From Microvirga arvi (GTDB lineage Bacteria > Pseudomonadota > Alphaproteobacteria > Rhizobiales > Beijerinckiaceae), in NCBI RefSeq assembly GCF_016892765.1, contig NZ_JAFEMD010000016.1, positions 1 through 64,000 on the forward strand: a DNA stretch of 64,000 nucleotides, in the 5' to 3' direction. Below are positions 45,442 to 55,041 of the stretch, piece by piece (position 1 is the stretch's first letter; the number at the start of each line of letters is the position of its first letter). The notes beneath the pieces are model-generated. The model made no database searches and was not told the DNA's origin. It worked only from the letters and a program-made list of their open reading frames with translations. A program made the position numbers and the translations under genes.

Positions 45442-46044
45442 ATGGACAAGTTCACCGTGCTGGAAAGCGTCGCGGCGCCGCTGCGGATCATCAATATCGA
45501 CACCGATATGATCATCCCCAAGCAGTACCTGAAGACGATCAAGCGCACGGGGCTCGGCACCGGCCTGTTCTCGGAGATGCGTTATCGCGAGGATGGCTCG
45601 GAGAATCCGGATTTCGTGCTCAACCAGCCAGCTTACCGCAACGCCAAGATCCTGGTGGCGGGCGACAATTTCGGCTGCGGCTCGTCCCGCGAGCATGCCC
45701 CCTGGGCGCTGCTCGATTTCGGCATCCGCTGCGTGATCTCCACGAGCTTCGCCGACATTTTTTACAACAACTGCTTCCAGAACGGCATCCTGCCGATCAC
45801 GGTCTCTCCGGAAGACCTGGAGAAGCTCTTCGACGATGCCAGCCGCGGCGCCAACGCGACGCTGACAATCGACCTGGAGAGCCAGGAGATCCGCGGTCCC
45901 GACGGCGGCAAGATCACCTTCGACATCGACCCGTTCAAGAAGCACTGCATGCTCAACGGCCTCGACGGCATCGGCCTGACCATGGAAAAGGCCTCCGCCA
46001 TCGACAGCTTCGAGAAGAAACTCGGCGAGCGGGCCTGGGCATAA
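45442..46044 (+). CDS. leuD: 3-isopropylmalate dehydratase small subunit LeuD
   Basis: 200 residues, normal for LeuD. Swivel-domain signatures are [17 protein letters not shown] and [17 protein letters not shown]. It completes the isopropylmalate isomerase with LeuC. The start [14 protein letters not shown] has AAGGA upstream; an in-frame ATG at 45394 would add 16 unmatched residues. Confidence 0.97.
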   Translation: MDKFTVLESVAAPLRIINIDTDMIIPKQYLKTIKRTGLGTGLFSEMRYREDGSENPDFVLNQPAYRNAKILVAGDNFGCGSSREHAPWALLDFGIRCVISTSFADIFYNNCFQNGILPITVSPEDLEKLFDDASRGANATLTIDLESQEIRGPDGGKITFDIDPFKKHCMLNGLDGIGLTMEKASAIDSFEKKLGERAWA

Positions 46045-46074
46045 AAGTCTCTTCCTCCGCTCATGAGGTGAGCG

Positions 46075-46455
46075 ATGACGAAAGCCAAGCCACGGGTTCT
46101 TGATCGGGCCGAGTGGGCGACCCACCCCGACCTTTTCTGGAAGGGCCATGTCGAGGGGAGCACGCTGGGCACCGGCGTGACCGTGCTCTTCTATGCCACG
46201 GAAGAGGTCGGCGTCGGGCCGAAATGGCACGTTCATCCCTATGACGAGATCTTCATCATCCGCGAGGGTCGGGCGCTGTTCACCGTGGGCGACGAGCGCT
46301 TCGAATGCGAAAGGGGTCAGGTCGTCTTCGGACCGGCGGGTGTTCCGCACAAGTTCGTCAATCTCGGCCCGGGGCGGCTGGAGACCACCGACATTCATGT
46401 GAGCGACCGTTGGATCCAGACCAATCTTCCTGATCCGGAAATTGAGGCCGGTTGA
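46075..46455 (+). CDS. Cupin-domain protein
   Basis: 126 residues forming a single cupin barrel. Motif 1 is GPKWHVHPYDEIFIIREG (two His and a Glu as metal ligands) and motif 2 is FGPAGVPHKFVNLGPG (third His). The metal site looks complete. Substrate and role are unknown. It starts 30 bases after leuD on the same strand and may be cotranscribed. Confidence 0.85.
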   Translation: MTKAKPRVLDRAEWATHPDLFWKGHVEGSTLGTGVTVLFYATEEVGVGPKWHVHPYDEIFIIREGRALFTVGDERFECERGQVVFGPAGVPHKFVNLGPGRLETTDIHVSDRWIQTNLPDPEIEAG

Positions 46456-46535
46456 GCCAATGCCCCGGCTAACGAAAGCGTGAGGCACTGCCCCGTTTCC
46501 ACAAGATTAACCAAATTCCCTGCAAGGTGCGGGGC

Positions 46536-47726
46536 ATGAAGACATTCCTCGCCTCCACTCTTCTCGTTCTTGCGGGCCTAGCCGCTGCGACGCCGGCAGT
46601 CGCCCAGGCCGATTTCGGCTCCTGCCTCGCCGGCCTGAAATCCCAGGCCGCCGCCAAGGGCATCTCCGGCCAGGCTTTCGATGCCGCGACCCGCGGCCTC
46701 ACGCCGGATCTGACGATCCTTGAGCTCATGAACAACCAGCCGGAGTTCAAAACGGCGATCTGGGACTATCTCTCGGCCCTTGTCGACGACGAGCGGGTGC
46801 AGGACGGCCGCGCCGCCATGCGCCAATGGGGGCAGGCCCTGGCCTCGGCGGAAGGCCGCTTCGGCGTCGACCGCCATGCCATCGCGGGCGTCTGGGGCGT
46901 GGAATCGAATTTCGGCAAGGATATCGGCGGGCGGCCCCTCGTGCAGTCGCTCGCGACGCTTGTCTGCTATGCGCCGCGTCGCAACGAGTATTTCAAGGGC
47001 GAGCTGATGGCGACGCTCAAGATCGTGGAGGACGGGGACATCAATCCGGCCAATCTTCGCGGCTCCTGGGCGGGTGCCTTCGGCCACACCCAGTTCATGC
47101 CCTCCACCTTCCAGCGCCTGGCCGTCGATGGCGACGGGGACGGTCGCCGCGACATCATGGCCTCCGTGCCGGATGCGGTGCACTCCACGGCGAACTTCCT
47201 GAAGAAAGCCGGCTGGGTGAACGGCCTGCCCTGGGGCTACGAGGTGCGCCTGCCGGCAAACTTCAATGCGGGCCTTGCCGGGCGCAAGAACAAGAAGCCG
47301 CTGAGCACTTGGGCCGCCATGGGCGTGCGCCGCGTCGACGGGCGTCCGCTCGAAGGCAGTTATGCGGCCGGCATCATCATCCCGGCAGGCGTCAACGGCC
47401 CGGCCTTCCTCGTCACCAGGAACTTCGACGCGGTCTATTCCTACAACGCCGCCGAGTCCTACGGGTTGGCCATCGCGCTGCTGGGCGACCGGCTGAAAGG
47501 CCTGTCCGGCATCCAGACCGCCTGGCCCACGGACGATCCGCCGCTGTCGCGCGCCCAGCGCCGCGAGCTGCAGCAGCTGCTCACCGCCCGCGGCTACGAC
47601 GTGGGCGAGCCTGACGGCAAGATCGGCTCCAAGACCCGCGAGGCGATCAAGGACGTGGAACGCCGCATCGGCCTCGAGCCGCGCGGCCGCCCCGGCGGCA
47701 AGGTGCTGGAAGCGCTGCGGGGCTGA
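46536..47726 (+). CDS. Lytic murein transglycosylase (MltB family) with peptidoglycan-binding domain
   Basis: 396 residues: signal peptide (1-24, ending AVAQA), MltB-type catalytic domain (~30-320) with the catalytic Glu in IAGVWGVESNFGKDIG and GAFGHTQFMPSTFQRLAVDGDGDGRRDI, then a C-terminal PG_binding_1 domain (QQLLTARGYDVGEPDGKIGSKTREAIKDVE). It cleaves glycan strands non-hydrolytically in the periplasm. An in-frame GTG nine bases upstream is not needed to complete the signal peptide. Confidence 0.94.
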   Translation: MKTFLASTLLVLAGLAAATPAVAQADFGSCLAGLKSQAAAKGISGQAFDAATRGLTPDLTILELMNNQPEFKTAIWDYLSALVDDERVQDGRAAMRQWGQALASAEGRFGVDRHAIAGVWGVESNFGKDIGGRPLVQSLATLVCYAPRRNEYFKGELMATLKIVEDGDINPANLRGSWAGAFGHTQFMPSTFQRLAVDGDGDGRRDIMASVPDAVHSTANFLKKAGWVNGLPWGYEVRLPANFNAGLAGRKNKKPLSTWAAMGVRRVDGRPLEGSYAAGIIIPAGVNGPAFLVTRNFDAVYSYNAAESYGLAIALLGDRLKGLSGIQTAWPTDDPPLSRAQRRELQQLLTARGYDVGEPDGKIGSKTREAIKDVERRIGLEPRGRPGGKVLEALRG

Positions 47727-47785
47727 AGCCCCGCCAACCATCGGTTGGCTTGCGGTGGCGTGGTGTTTGGAGTTGTACTGGCTCC

Positions 47786-48526
47786 ATGCTCATCGCCATC
47801 CTCACCGACATCCACGGCAACCGCGAAGCGCTCTCGGCCTGCCTTGCGCATGCGCGCCTGCTCAAGGTCGACCGCTTCATCTTCCTGGGCGATTATGTCG
47901 GATACGGCGCCGATCCGGCCTGGGTCGTCGATACGATCAGGGCCATGGTGGACCAGGGCGCCGTCGCGCTGCTGGGCAACCACGATGCCGCCATCGACGG
48001 CTCCGACGAGGACATGAACGGCACCGCCCGTGAGGCGATCCGCTGGACACGCGGCCAGCTCGGGCCCGAGCAGCACCGGTTCCTCGCCGATCTTCCCCTC
48101 GTCCACGAGGAGGGGAACGTGCTCTATGTCCACGCCAACGGCTATGCCCCGCGCAACTGGGACTACATGGACGGGCCCATGGAGGCGATCCGGCATTTTT
48201 CCCGGGTCGAGGCGCATATCACCTTCTGCGGCCATGTGCATGTGCCCATGCTCTACCACATGAGCACCACCGCCAAGGTCGGCACCTTCTCGCCAGTGGC
48301 CAACAACGACATCCCGCTCCTGCCGACCCGCACCTGGCTCGCGGTCATCGGCGCCGTCGGCCAGCCGCGCGATGGGGTGGCGGCGGCGAACTATGCGGTT
48401 TTCGACACGGCGCGCCAGACCCTGCGCTATTTGCGCGTTCCCTACGACACGGCCACCGCCGCCCGGAAGGTGCGGGAGGCTGGCTTGCCCGAGAAGCTGG
48501 CGCTTCGCCTCGAACAGGGCCGCTGA
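47786..48526 (+). CDS. Calcineurin-like metallophosphoesterase
   Basis: 246 residues. All five metallophosphoesterase blocks are visible: LTDIHGN, FLGDYVGYG, LLGNHDAA, VHANGY and FCGHVHVPML. Small members of this family include protein phosphatases and Ap4A hydrolases. The next gene, a Ser/Thr kinase-USP fusion, starts three bases after this stop codon, so the two are almost certainly cotranscribed. That pairing suggests it may reverse phosphorylation by its neighbour, which is an inference. Confidence 0.9.
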   Translation: MLIAILTDIHGNREALSACLAHARLLKVDRFIFLGDYVGYGADPAWVVDTIRAMVDQGAVALLGNHDAAIDGSDEDMNGTAREAIRWTRGQLGPEQHRFLADLPLVHEEGNVLYVHANGYAPRNWDYMDGPMEAIRHFSRVEAHITFCGHVHVPMLYHMSTTAKVGTFSPVANNDIPLLPTRTWLAVIGAVGQPRDGVAAANYAVFDTARQTLRYLRVPYDTATAARKVREAGLPEKLALRLEQGR

Positions 48527-48529
48527 CCC

Positions 48530-49939
48530 GTGCGCTGGCGCCTCTCTCCCGGCAGGGTGATCGACGGCTTCGAGCTGCAGGAGCACCTGGGCACGGGCGG
48601 CATGGCGCAGCTCTGGACCGTGACACGCGAGGGCGATCCGACGCCGCTCGTCATGAAGATCCCGCTGCTCCTCGACAGCGACGACCCGCTGCCCATCGTC
48701 TGCTTCGAGACCGAGCAGATGATCATGCCGCGCCTGACCGGTCCGCATGTGCCCCGCTTCGTCGCCGCGGGACCGCTCGATCCGATGCCCTACATCGTCA
48801 TGGAGTGGATTCCAGGCGAGTCCCTGAAAGCCCGGCTTGAAGAGGTGCCGCTGCCCTGGCCCGAGGTGGTCGCCATTGGCGCGAACGTCTCGCACGCGCT
48901 CCACGACCTGCACCTCCAGCACGTGATCCATCTCGACATCAAGCCGAGCAACGTGATGATCCGCGAGACCGGCGAGGCCGTGCTCATCGATTACGGCTTT
49001 GCCCGGCACGAGCTCTTGCCCGACCTCCTGGCCGAGGAGTTCCGGGAGCCCTTCGGCACCACCCCCTACATGGCTCCCGAGCAGGTGCTGCAGGACCGGG
49101 CCGACCCGCGCAGCGATCTCTTTGCGTTGGGCGTGATGCTGTATTTCTTCGTCACGGGGAAACGTCCCTTCGGCAATCCCCGCGGCGGGCAGATCCGCCG
49201 CCGTCTGTGGCGTGATCCGGTGCCGCCGCGGGCCTTGCGCCCCGATTGCCCGCCCTGGCTGCAGGAGATTATCCTGCGCTGCCTGGAGGTCGACCCGCAG
49301 GACCGCTATGCGACGGCGGCCCAGCTCGCCCTCGACCTGGACAACCCCGATCAGGTGAAGCTCACCGAGCGGGCGCAGCGCCTGGAGCGCGACAGCGGGA
49401 TGAAGACGTTCCGGCGCTGGCTGAAAGCCCGCAAAGCCCAGCCGCTGGAGACACCTAACATCGCCGGCCAGCTTTCCCGCGCGCCCATCGTGCTCGCCGC
49501 CGTCGATCTGTCGCCGGGCAGCGAGGATCTCGCCGACTCGTTACGGCTGATGGTCGGGCGCATCCTCTCCATCGAGAACGAGGCCCGCATCGCCTGCGTC
49601 AACATTCTCAAGACCTCGCGCATCGCGGTCGACATCCTGGAAGATGCGGAGGGCAACTCCCTGCATGTCCAGCGCCTCGTTCAGCTCAGGCACTGGGGCT
49701 CGTCGCTTGAGATTCCGGAAGAGCGGATCTCCTACAGCGTGCTGGAGGCGCCCGACCCGGCGGCGGCGCTGGTCGATTACGCCCGGCGCAACAACGTGGA
49801 TCACATCGTGATCGGCGCCAGGGCCTCGTCGGCGTTGAGGCGCTATCTTGGCAGCGTCTCGTCGCAGGTGGTGGCCGAGGCGCCATGCTCGGTCACGGTG
49901 GTGCGGACGCCGAAGGATCGCAGGGAGGCGAAGGGCTGA
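48530..49939 (+). CDS. Ser/Thr protein kinase fused to universal stress protein domain
   Basis: 469 residues. Residues ~10-280 form a Hanks-type kinase: glycine loop LGTGGMAQLW, VMKIP lysine, catalytic HLDIKPSN, metal-binding DYG (usually DFG) in VLIDYGFAR, and the APE of MAPEQ. Residues ~320-465 are a USP domain (VLAAVDLSPGSEDLADSL ... HIVIGARASSALRRYLGSVSSQVVAEAPCSVTVVR) including the G-x-x-x-R/G-x-x-x-S nucleotide loop. There is no membrane segment or sensor repeat, so the USP domain may be the input. The start is GTG. All catalytic residues are present. Confidence 0.93.
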   Translation: MRWRLSPGRVIDGFELQEHLGTGGMAQLWTVTREGDPTPLVMKIPLLLDSDDPLPIVCFETEQMIMPRLTGPHVPRFVAAGPLDPMPYIVMEWIPGESLKARLEEVPLPWPEVVAIGANVSHALHDLHLQHVIHLDIKPSNVMIRETGEAVLIDYGFARHELLPDLLAEEFREPFGTTPYMAPEQVLQDRADPRSDLFALGVMLYFFVTGKRPFGNPRGGQIRRRLWRDPVPPRALRPDCPPWLQEIILRCLEVDPQDRYATAAQLALDLDNPDQVKLTERAQRLERDSGMKTFRRWLKARKAQPLETPNIAGQLSRAPIVLAAVDLSPGSEDLADSLRLMVGRILSIENEARIACVNILKTSRIAVDILEDAEGNSLHVQRLVQLRHWGSSLEIPEERISYSVLEAPDPAAALVDYARRNNVDHIVIGARASSALRRYLGSVSSQVVAEAPCSVTVVRTPKDRREAKG

Positions 49940-50041
49940 CCGGGCCTTCTCCTAACGGCCAACGCGATGAACGCTTGCCAAGCGGCCTGATCGGCCTTTT
50001 AAGAACCCTGCATTCGATCACGACAGAACAGGGGTCTTCCC

Positions 50042-51148
50042 ATGGCAACGCACAAGCTTCTCCTTCTCCCCGGCGACGGCATCGGTCCGGAGGTCATGCG
50101 CGAGGTCGAGAAGATCGTGGGCTGGTTCCGCAAGCGTGGCGTCGGCTTCGAGACCGAGACGGACCTCGTCGGCGGCTCGGCCTATGACGCGCACGGCGCG
50201 TCCATCTCGGAGGCCGCCATGAGCCGTGCTCAGGAAGCCGATGCGGTGCTCTTCGGCGCCGTCGGCGGTGCGAAGTGGGACAGCGTGCCCTATGCGGTGC
50301 GCCCCGAGGCGGGCCTTTTGCGCCTGCGCAAGGATCTCGGCCTCTTCGCGAATCTGCGTCCGGCGATCTGCTACCCGGCCCTGGCGGACGCCTCCTCGCT
50401 CAAGCGCGAGGTGGTGGAAGGCCTCGACATCATGATCGTGCGCGAGCTGACCGGCGGCGTATATTTCGGCGAGCCCAAGGAGATCGTGACCCTGGAGGAC
50501 GGCTCGCAGCGCGCCGTCGACACCCAGCTCTATCACACGCATGAAGTGGAGCGCATCGCCCGCGTCGCCTTCGACCTCGCAAAGAAGCGCCGCAACAAGG
50601 TCTCCTCGGCCGAAAAGTTCAACGTGATGAAGACCGGCGTGTTCTGGCGCCAGGTGGTCACGCGCATCCACAAGGCGGAGTTCTCCGACGTGGAGCTCGA
50701 GCACGTGCTCGCCGACAACTGCGCCATGCAGCTCGTGCGCTGGCCGAAGCAGTTCGACGTGATCGTCACCGACAATCTGTTCGGCGATATCTTGTCGGAC
50801 ATCGCGGCCATGCTCACCGGCTCGCTCGGCATGCTGCCTTCCGCTTCGCTCGGCGCGGAAGATCCGACGACCGGCAAGCGCAAGGCACTCTATGAGCCGG
50901 TCCATGGCTCGGCGCCGGACATCGCCGGCAAGGGGCTTGCGAATCCGATCGCCATGATCGGCTCCTTCGGCATGGCGCTGCGCTATTCCTTCGGTCTGCT
51001 CGACGAGGCGGATCGCCTCGACAAGGCTATCGCCAAAGTGCTCGCCTCCGGCACCCGCACGAAGGACATCGCCGGCCCGGGCATGAATGCGGTCGGCACG
51101 CAGGATGTGGGCGACGCCATCGTCAAGGAGCTTGAAGCCCAGTCGTAA
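50042..51148 (+). CDS. leuB: 3-isopropylmalate dehydrogenase
   Basis: 368 residues. Family sequence includes [27 protein letters not shown], the catalytic Tyr/Lys region VYFGEPKE and the metal/NAD segment [22 protein letters not shown] followed by [15 protein letters not shown]. It oxidatively decarboxylates 3-isopropylmalate with NAD in leucine synthesis. It follows the kinase gene after ~100 bases and is closed by a strong terminator. Confidence 0.98.
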   Translation: MATHKLLLLPGDGIGPEVMREVEKIVGWFRKRGVGFETETDLVGGSAYDAHGASISEAAMSRAQEADAVLFGAVGGAKWDSVPYAVRPEAGLLRLRKDLGLFANLRPAICYPALADASSLKREVVEGLDIMIVRELTGGVYFGEPKEIVTLEDGSQRAVDTQLYHTHEVERIARVAFDLAKKRRNKVSSAEKFNVMKTGVFWRQVVTRIHKAEFSDVELEHVLADNCAMQLVRWPKQFDVIVTDNLFGDILSDIAAMLTGSLGMLPSASLGAEDPTTGKRKALYEPVHGSAPDIAGKGLANPIAMIGSFGMALRYSFGLLDEADRLDKAIAKVLASGTRTKDIAGPGMNAVGTQDVGDAIVKELEAQS

Positions 51149-51152
51149 CAGG

Positions 51153-51182
51153 AAAAGCCCCGGGCATAGCCCGGGGCTTTTC
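51153..51182 (+). terminator. Terminator after leuB
   Basis: The perfect stem AAAAGCCCCGGG / CCCGGGGCTTTT (51153-51164 with 51170-51181) with a short loop lies five bases beyond the leuB stop codon. It can act in both directions. Confidence 0.92.
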
Positions 51183-51197
51183 GCTCCACGTCATGCA

Positions 51198-51533
51198 TTA
51201 CCGGATTGAGCCTGTCGCCTCGACGTCCGGAACGCCAAACATGGGGAAGGGGTTGCGCGCGCCGACGAACGGTCCGTTGGTGACCGGGTCGGGCAGCGCG
51301 CCCTCGCCGAAGCGGTCTTTCTGATAACCGTAGGGCGGGTTCGCGATGGCGGAGACCATCGGCGCCGTGACGTAGCGGTTCATCGAACCGACCGGCACGA
51401 CCGGACCCGGGTCGAGGAAGCTGCGGGGCTGGACCCGGAGGACGAGGGGACGGTCTCGAGTCTGCGCATCCGCCACAGAGACAGTCGTAAGCGCAGCCAA
51501 CGAAGCCAGACCCAAAAGTGCGATGCGGCGCAT
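51198..51533 (-). CDS. Small secreted hypothetical protein
   Basis: 111 residues with a signal peptide (MRRIALLGLASLAALTTVSV, cleaved after ADAQ). The mature part is Pro/Gly-rich (PRSFLDPGPVVPVGSMNRYV ... NPPYGYQKDRFGEGALPDP) without Cys. Similar short proteins are common in Methylobacteriaceae-type genomes; no function is known. Convergent with leuB. Confidence 0.72.
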   Translation of the reverse strand: MRRIALLGLASLAALTTVSVADAQTRDRPLVLRVQPRSFLDPGPVVPVGSMNRYVTAPMVSAIANPPYGYQKDRFGEGALPDPVTNGPFVGARNPFPMFGVPDVEATGSIR

Positions 51534-51674
51534 GGTTAAACCTCCAGAGGGGCGCGCCAGTTCTTTTCACTGTGCGCCGTCGTTACGCTTGAATACTGTC
51601 AAAACAAGACGACCCCCCATACATTGGTTCCGTCGAACTATGCCGTTCACCGCAAGGTGAGGAGGACGCCATCG

Positions 51675-52799
51675 ATGCAGGACAGGCTTAGCGTTGAATT
51701 CGGGCTCTCAGGAAAGGACGGCTTGAGCCTGCTGGGCGATGTTCCTCTCGTGGCCGAGACGCCCGAGGAGCTTCTCGACGACGAGACGACGCCGATCTCG
51801 CGCTTCTTCGTGCGCAACAACGGCCTGCTGCCTGAACCGGTGACGGATGCGGACGGCTGGACCTTCACCATCGACGGCGAAGTGGAGCGTCCGCTGAATC
51901 TCACGCTCGCGGCGCTCAAGAGCCGCTTTCCGCACAAGATTCTCCGCATGGTGCTCGAATGCGGCGGCAACGGCCGCTCCTTCTTCGAGCCCAAGGCTGA
52001 GGGCAATCCCTGGACCAACGGCGGCGTCGGCTGCGCGGAATGGACGGGCGTGTCGCTGGGCGACGTGCTGCGCGAGGTCGGCCTGAATGACTCCGCGCTG
52101 TTCACCGGCCATTTCGGCGCCGATCCCGACAAGCACGGCAGCCATGACAAGCAGGCCATGTCCCGCGGCGTGCCCATCGCCAAGGCGCTGGAGGAGCACA
52201 CGCTTCTGGTCTGGGCCATGAACGGCGAGCCCTTGCCCTTCATCCACGGCGGCCCCTTGCGCCTCATCGTGCCGGGCTGGCCCGGTTCCTTAAGCCAGAA
52301 ATGGCTCAAGCGCATCTGGATCCGCGACCGGGAGCACGACGGGCCGGGGATGACCGGCTTGTCCTATCGCCTGCCGGTCCGTCCCCTGGCTCCGGGTTCA
52401 GAGGGGCAGGGTGTCGAAACCCGCATTCTCGAATCGATGCCGGTGCGCAGCATCGTCACCGCGCCGGCGGATGGGGGCCGCTATCCGGCGGGCACGCGCT
52501 CCATCGCAGTCCGGGGCGCGGCCTGGGCAGGTGACGACGAGGTGGCACGGGTCGAGGTGACCCATGACGGCGGCGCGACCTGGACCGAGGCCGCGATGAC
52601 GCCGCCGCGCAACCGCTACGACTGGGTGCGCTGGCAGGCGGCGCTGAGCCTGCCCGGCGACGGACCCTACGAGATCTTTGCCCGTGCGACCGACTCACAG
52701 GGACGGGCCCAGCCCTTCCGCGCCGCGAACTGGAATCCGAACGGCTACGGCTGCAACGTCATGCACCGGGTCGCGGTCACGGTCGGGCCGGAGGCCTGA
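51675..52799 (+). CDS. Sulfite oxidase-like molybdopterin-dependent oxidoreductase
   Basis: 374 residues. The Mo-molybdopterin domain (~40-240) has the molybdenum-ligating Cys in VLECGGNGRSFFEP, the substrate-site Arg/Gly region HGGPLRLIVPGWPG and the WLKRI motif. The C-terminal ~120 residues are the Mo-co dimerisation domain (VEVTHDGGATWTEA). It probably oxidises sulfite or a related sulfur or nitrogen oxyanion. No signal peptide is visible, so a cytoplasmic location is likely unless a start has been missed. A GAGGAGG ribosome site precedes the ATG at 51675. Confidence 0.92.
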   Translation: MQDRLSVEFGLSGKDGLSLLGDVPLVAETPEELLDDETTPISRFFVRNNGLLPEPVTDADGWTFTIDGEVERPLNLTLAALKSRFPHKILRMVLECGGNGRSFFEPKAEGNPWTNGGVGCAEWTGVSLGDVLREVGLNDSALFTGHFGADPDKHGSHDKQAMSRGVPIAKALEEHTLLVWAMNGEPLPFIHGGPLRLIVPGWPGSLSQKWLKRIWIRDREHDGPGMTGLSYRLPVRPLAPGSEGQGVETRILESMPVRSIVTAPADGGRYPAGTRSIAVRGAAWAGDDEVARVEVTHDGGATWTEAAMTPPRNRYDWVRWQAALSLPGDGPYEIFARATDSQGRAQPFRAANWNPNGYGCNVMHRVAVTVGPEA

Positions 52800-53571
52800 C
52801 CGCCGCGGAGGCGGTGCGGGCGCTCGCTCCGCAGGCTTCCGTCCGGCTGCGATCCGCACGCGCGAAGACGGCTTTCAGAGCAGGACTGGGGCTGCCGGCC
52901 GGCGCGATCCCGTCGATGAAGCAGGCCAGCTGCGCCTCGTCGGGAGCGGAGGAGCCGCAGAGCCAGCCCTGGAAGCTGAAATCGGCCGCCCCGTCCGCGA
53001 AGCGGAAGGCCTGACAGGCCTGCTCGCCCCTGGCCGCCAGGGTCAGGGGCGCAGCTTCGACGGTGCCGAATTTCGTCGTCACCATCCGGCCCTGGCCCTG
53101 ATGGGCGACGGCCAGGCCTGCCCGGGCAGCCCGGCGCACGATGTCGATGTAGAAACTTCCCGCTGTCTCAGGCATGCCCTGCACGAGGGAAACCTGCGCG
53201 TAGCGGAAATCGCCGAAGCGGCCGAGAACCAGGGTGTCCTCCCGCGCGCCGTTCGCATGCTGCCGCGCCTCCATGGCGATGGAGCCCGGGGCACTGGCGA
53301 GCGCGTAGGCAGCAGGGGAGGGCGAGACCGGCTTCCAGGCCGGCACGGGCGCGACCAGAACGGAGGAGCGGACCTGCTTCGATCTCTCGGCCGGACGGCG
53401 AGCCGGTTCCTGCTGCAGGGCGAGATAGGCAAGTCCCGCGATGCTGCAGGAGGACATCAGGATCACCCGCAGCCAGGGCGTGCGCCTGCGCCCCAGGCGA
53501 CGGGAGGGGCGCTCGTCGACCCAGTCGGCGAGATCCTCCTCGTCCCATTCGGCATAGCCTGCCCTCGGCAT
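52777..53571 (-). CDS. Hypothetical membrane-anchored protein
   Basis: 264 residues, not recognised. An acidic/basic cytoplasmic head (AEWDEEDLADWVDERPSRRL) is followed by one membrane helix (~35-55) and a periplasmic domain beginning after a short linker, with four Cys (EQACQAF, GWLCGSS, QLACFIDG, TEACGAS) that could form disulfides. The 3' end overlaps the sulfite oxidase-like gene by 23 bases tail to tail. The frame is long and the topology clean. Confidence 0.72.
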   Translation of the reverse strand: MPRAGYAEWDEEDLADWVDERPSRRLGRRRTPWLRVILMSSCSIAGLAYLALQQEPARRPAERSKQVRSSVLVAPVPAWKPVSPSPAAYALASAPGSIAMEARQHANGAREDTLVLGRFGDFRYAQVSLVQGMPETAGSFYIDIVRRAARAGLAVAHQGQGRMVTTKFGTVEAAPLTLAARGEQACQAFRFADGAADFSFQGWLCGSSAPDEAQLACFIDGIAPAGSPSPALKAVFARADRSRTEACGASARTASAAVRPPARP

Positions 53572-53960
53572 CGCGCCACCAATCAATCCCGGCGATTACG
53601 CCGTCCCCATGTTCTACCGTGACAAGGCGGGCGATCCGAAAGCTTTTGCTAAGCAAGGTAAACCGAAGGTTAAGCAACAGGGGGCCGTATTAGACCAAGT
53701 GCCGCAAAGAGAACGCTTGACGAAGGCGAACCTTTGGTGTGTTGGTGATTGGATCGAAGCCTGCTTCAGGCTTCTGGATGGACGATGGCCATGGCGCTGC
53801 TCACCTTTACGACGAGCAAAACGAAAACCGCCACGACGACCGTGAAAAGCACGGTCGCATAGCCTCGTCGTCCCCGGTCCTCTCTCCCGTCGGGGCGAGA
53901 GGCGACACCCGAACAGGGTTTTTTAAGTTTTCCGGGGAGAGCCACAACAGGAGAAGATCG
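53572..53960. other. Gap upstream of asd
   Basis: No convincing gene. A near-match to a CtrA box on the minus strand (TTAA-CCTTCGG-TTTAC, 53658-53673) lies ~90 bases before the membrane-anchored gene. A single hairpin (CCTCTCTCCCGTCGGGGCGAGAGG, about 53879-53902) resembling a solo family B arm lies before asd. A minus-strand stretch near 53770-53860 encodes a hydrophobic run (VLFTVVVAVFVLLVV) but has only a GTG and no ribosome site. Confidence 0.5.
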
Positions 53961-54992
53961 ATGGGTTTCAAGATCGCCGTCGTCGGTGCGACCGGCAATG
54001 TGGGCCGCGAGATGCTGAGCATCCTCGCCGAGCGGGCCTTCCCGGCCGATGAGGTGGTGGCGCTGGCCTCCCGCCGCAGCCAGGGGACGGAAGTCTCCTT
54101 CGGCGACCGGACCCTCAAGACCAAAACCCTCGACACCTATGACTTCTCGGACGTCGATATCTGCCTCATGTCCGCCGGCGGAGAGGTCTCCAAGGAATGG
54201 TCGCCGAAGATCGCGGCCCAGGGCGCGGTGGTGATCGACAACTCCTCCGCCTGGCGCTACGACCCGGACGTGCCCCTGGTGGTGCCGGAGGTGAATGCCG
54301 AGGCCCTGCGCAACATGAAGAAGGGCATCATCGCCAACCCGAACTGCTCCACGGCGCAGCTCGTGGTGGCCTTGAAGCCGCTCCATGACCACGCCACCAT
54401 CAAGCGCGTGGTGGTGGCTACCTACCAGTCGGTCTCCGGCGCCGGCAAGGACGGCATGGACGAGCTCGACCGCCAGACCAAGGCGCTCTACTCGCTGCAG
54501 GACGTGCAGGAGAAGAAATTTCCCAAGCGCATCGCCTTCAACCTGATCCCCCATATCGACGTGTTCATGGAGGACGGGTACACGAAGGAAGAGTGGAAGA
54601 TGATGGCCGAGACCAAGAAGATTCTCGACCCGAAGATCAAGCTCACCGCAACTTGCGTGCGCGTGCCGGTCTTCATCAGCCACTCGGAAGCCGTGAATGT
54701 GGAATTCGAGAAGCCGATCACGGCGGACGAGGCGCGCGACATCCTGCGCGCGGCCCCTGGCATCCTGGTGGTCGATAAGCGCGAGCCCGGCGGCTACATC
54801 ACCCCGCACGAGGCGGCGGGCGAGGACGCGACCTACATCTCCCGCATCCGCGAGGACATCACGGTCGAGAACGGCCTGTCCTTCTGGTGCGTCTCCGACA
54901 ATCTGCGGAAAGGGGCGGCCCTCAATGCGGTCCAGATCGCCGAGGCCATGGCCAATCGCGGCCTGCTGAAGCCGAAGAAGCAGGCGGCCTGA
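53961..54992 (+). CDS. asd: Aspartate-semialdehyde dehydrogenase
   Basis: 343 residues. NADP-binding GATGNVGREML at the N-terminus, the catalytic Cys in NPNCSTAQLV, and the substrate Arg/His region VPVFISHSEAVNVEF. It converts aspartyl phosphate to the semialdehyde, feeding lysine, DAP (see dapF), threonine and methionine synthesis. CAGGAGA precedes the ATG at 53961. Confidence 0.98.
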   Translation: MGFKIAVVGATGNVGREMLSILAERAFPADEVVALASRRSQGTEVSFGDRTLKTKTLDTYDFSDVDICLMSAGGEVSKEWSPKIAAQGAVVIDNSSAWRYDPDVPLVVPEVNAEALRNMKKGIIANPNCSTAQLVVALKPLHDHATIKRVVVATYQSVSGAGKDGMDELDRQTKALYSLQDVQEKKFPKRIAFNLIPHIDVFMEDGYTKEEWKMMAETKKILDPKIKLTATCVRVPVFISHSEAVNVEFEKPITADEARDILRAAPGILVVDKREPGGYITPHEAAGEDATYISRIREDITVENGLSFWCVSDNLRKGAALNAVQIAEAMANRGLLKPKKQAA

Positions 54993-55010
54993 TCGACTGC
55001 GCATCAACGA

Positions 55011-55041
55011 TGAAAGGCCGCCTTCGGGCGGCCATTTGTTT
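55011..55041. terminator. Terminator between asd and GH43 gene
   Basis: The stem GGCCGCC / GGCGGCC with a short TTCG-type loop is followed by ATTTGTTT (plus) and preceded by GAAA (minus). It sits between two convergent genes and touches the GH43 stop codon. Confidence 0.8.

Noticed and set aside
49981-50000. Terminator upstream of leuB (GGCC-TGATC-GGCC then TTTT)
   Set aside because: Only a 4-bp stem; too weak to call.
53609-53845. A 78-codon plus-strand ORF upstream of asd
   Set aside because: Composition and residue pattern (Arg/Pro/Trp-rich end) look like chance reading in GC-rich DNA; no ribosome binding site or recognisable domain.
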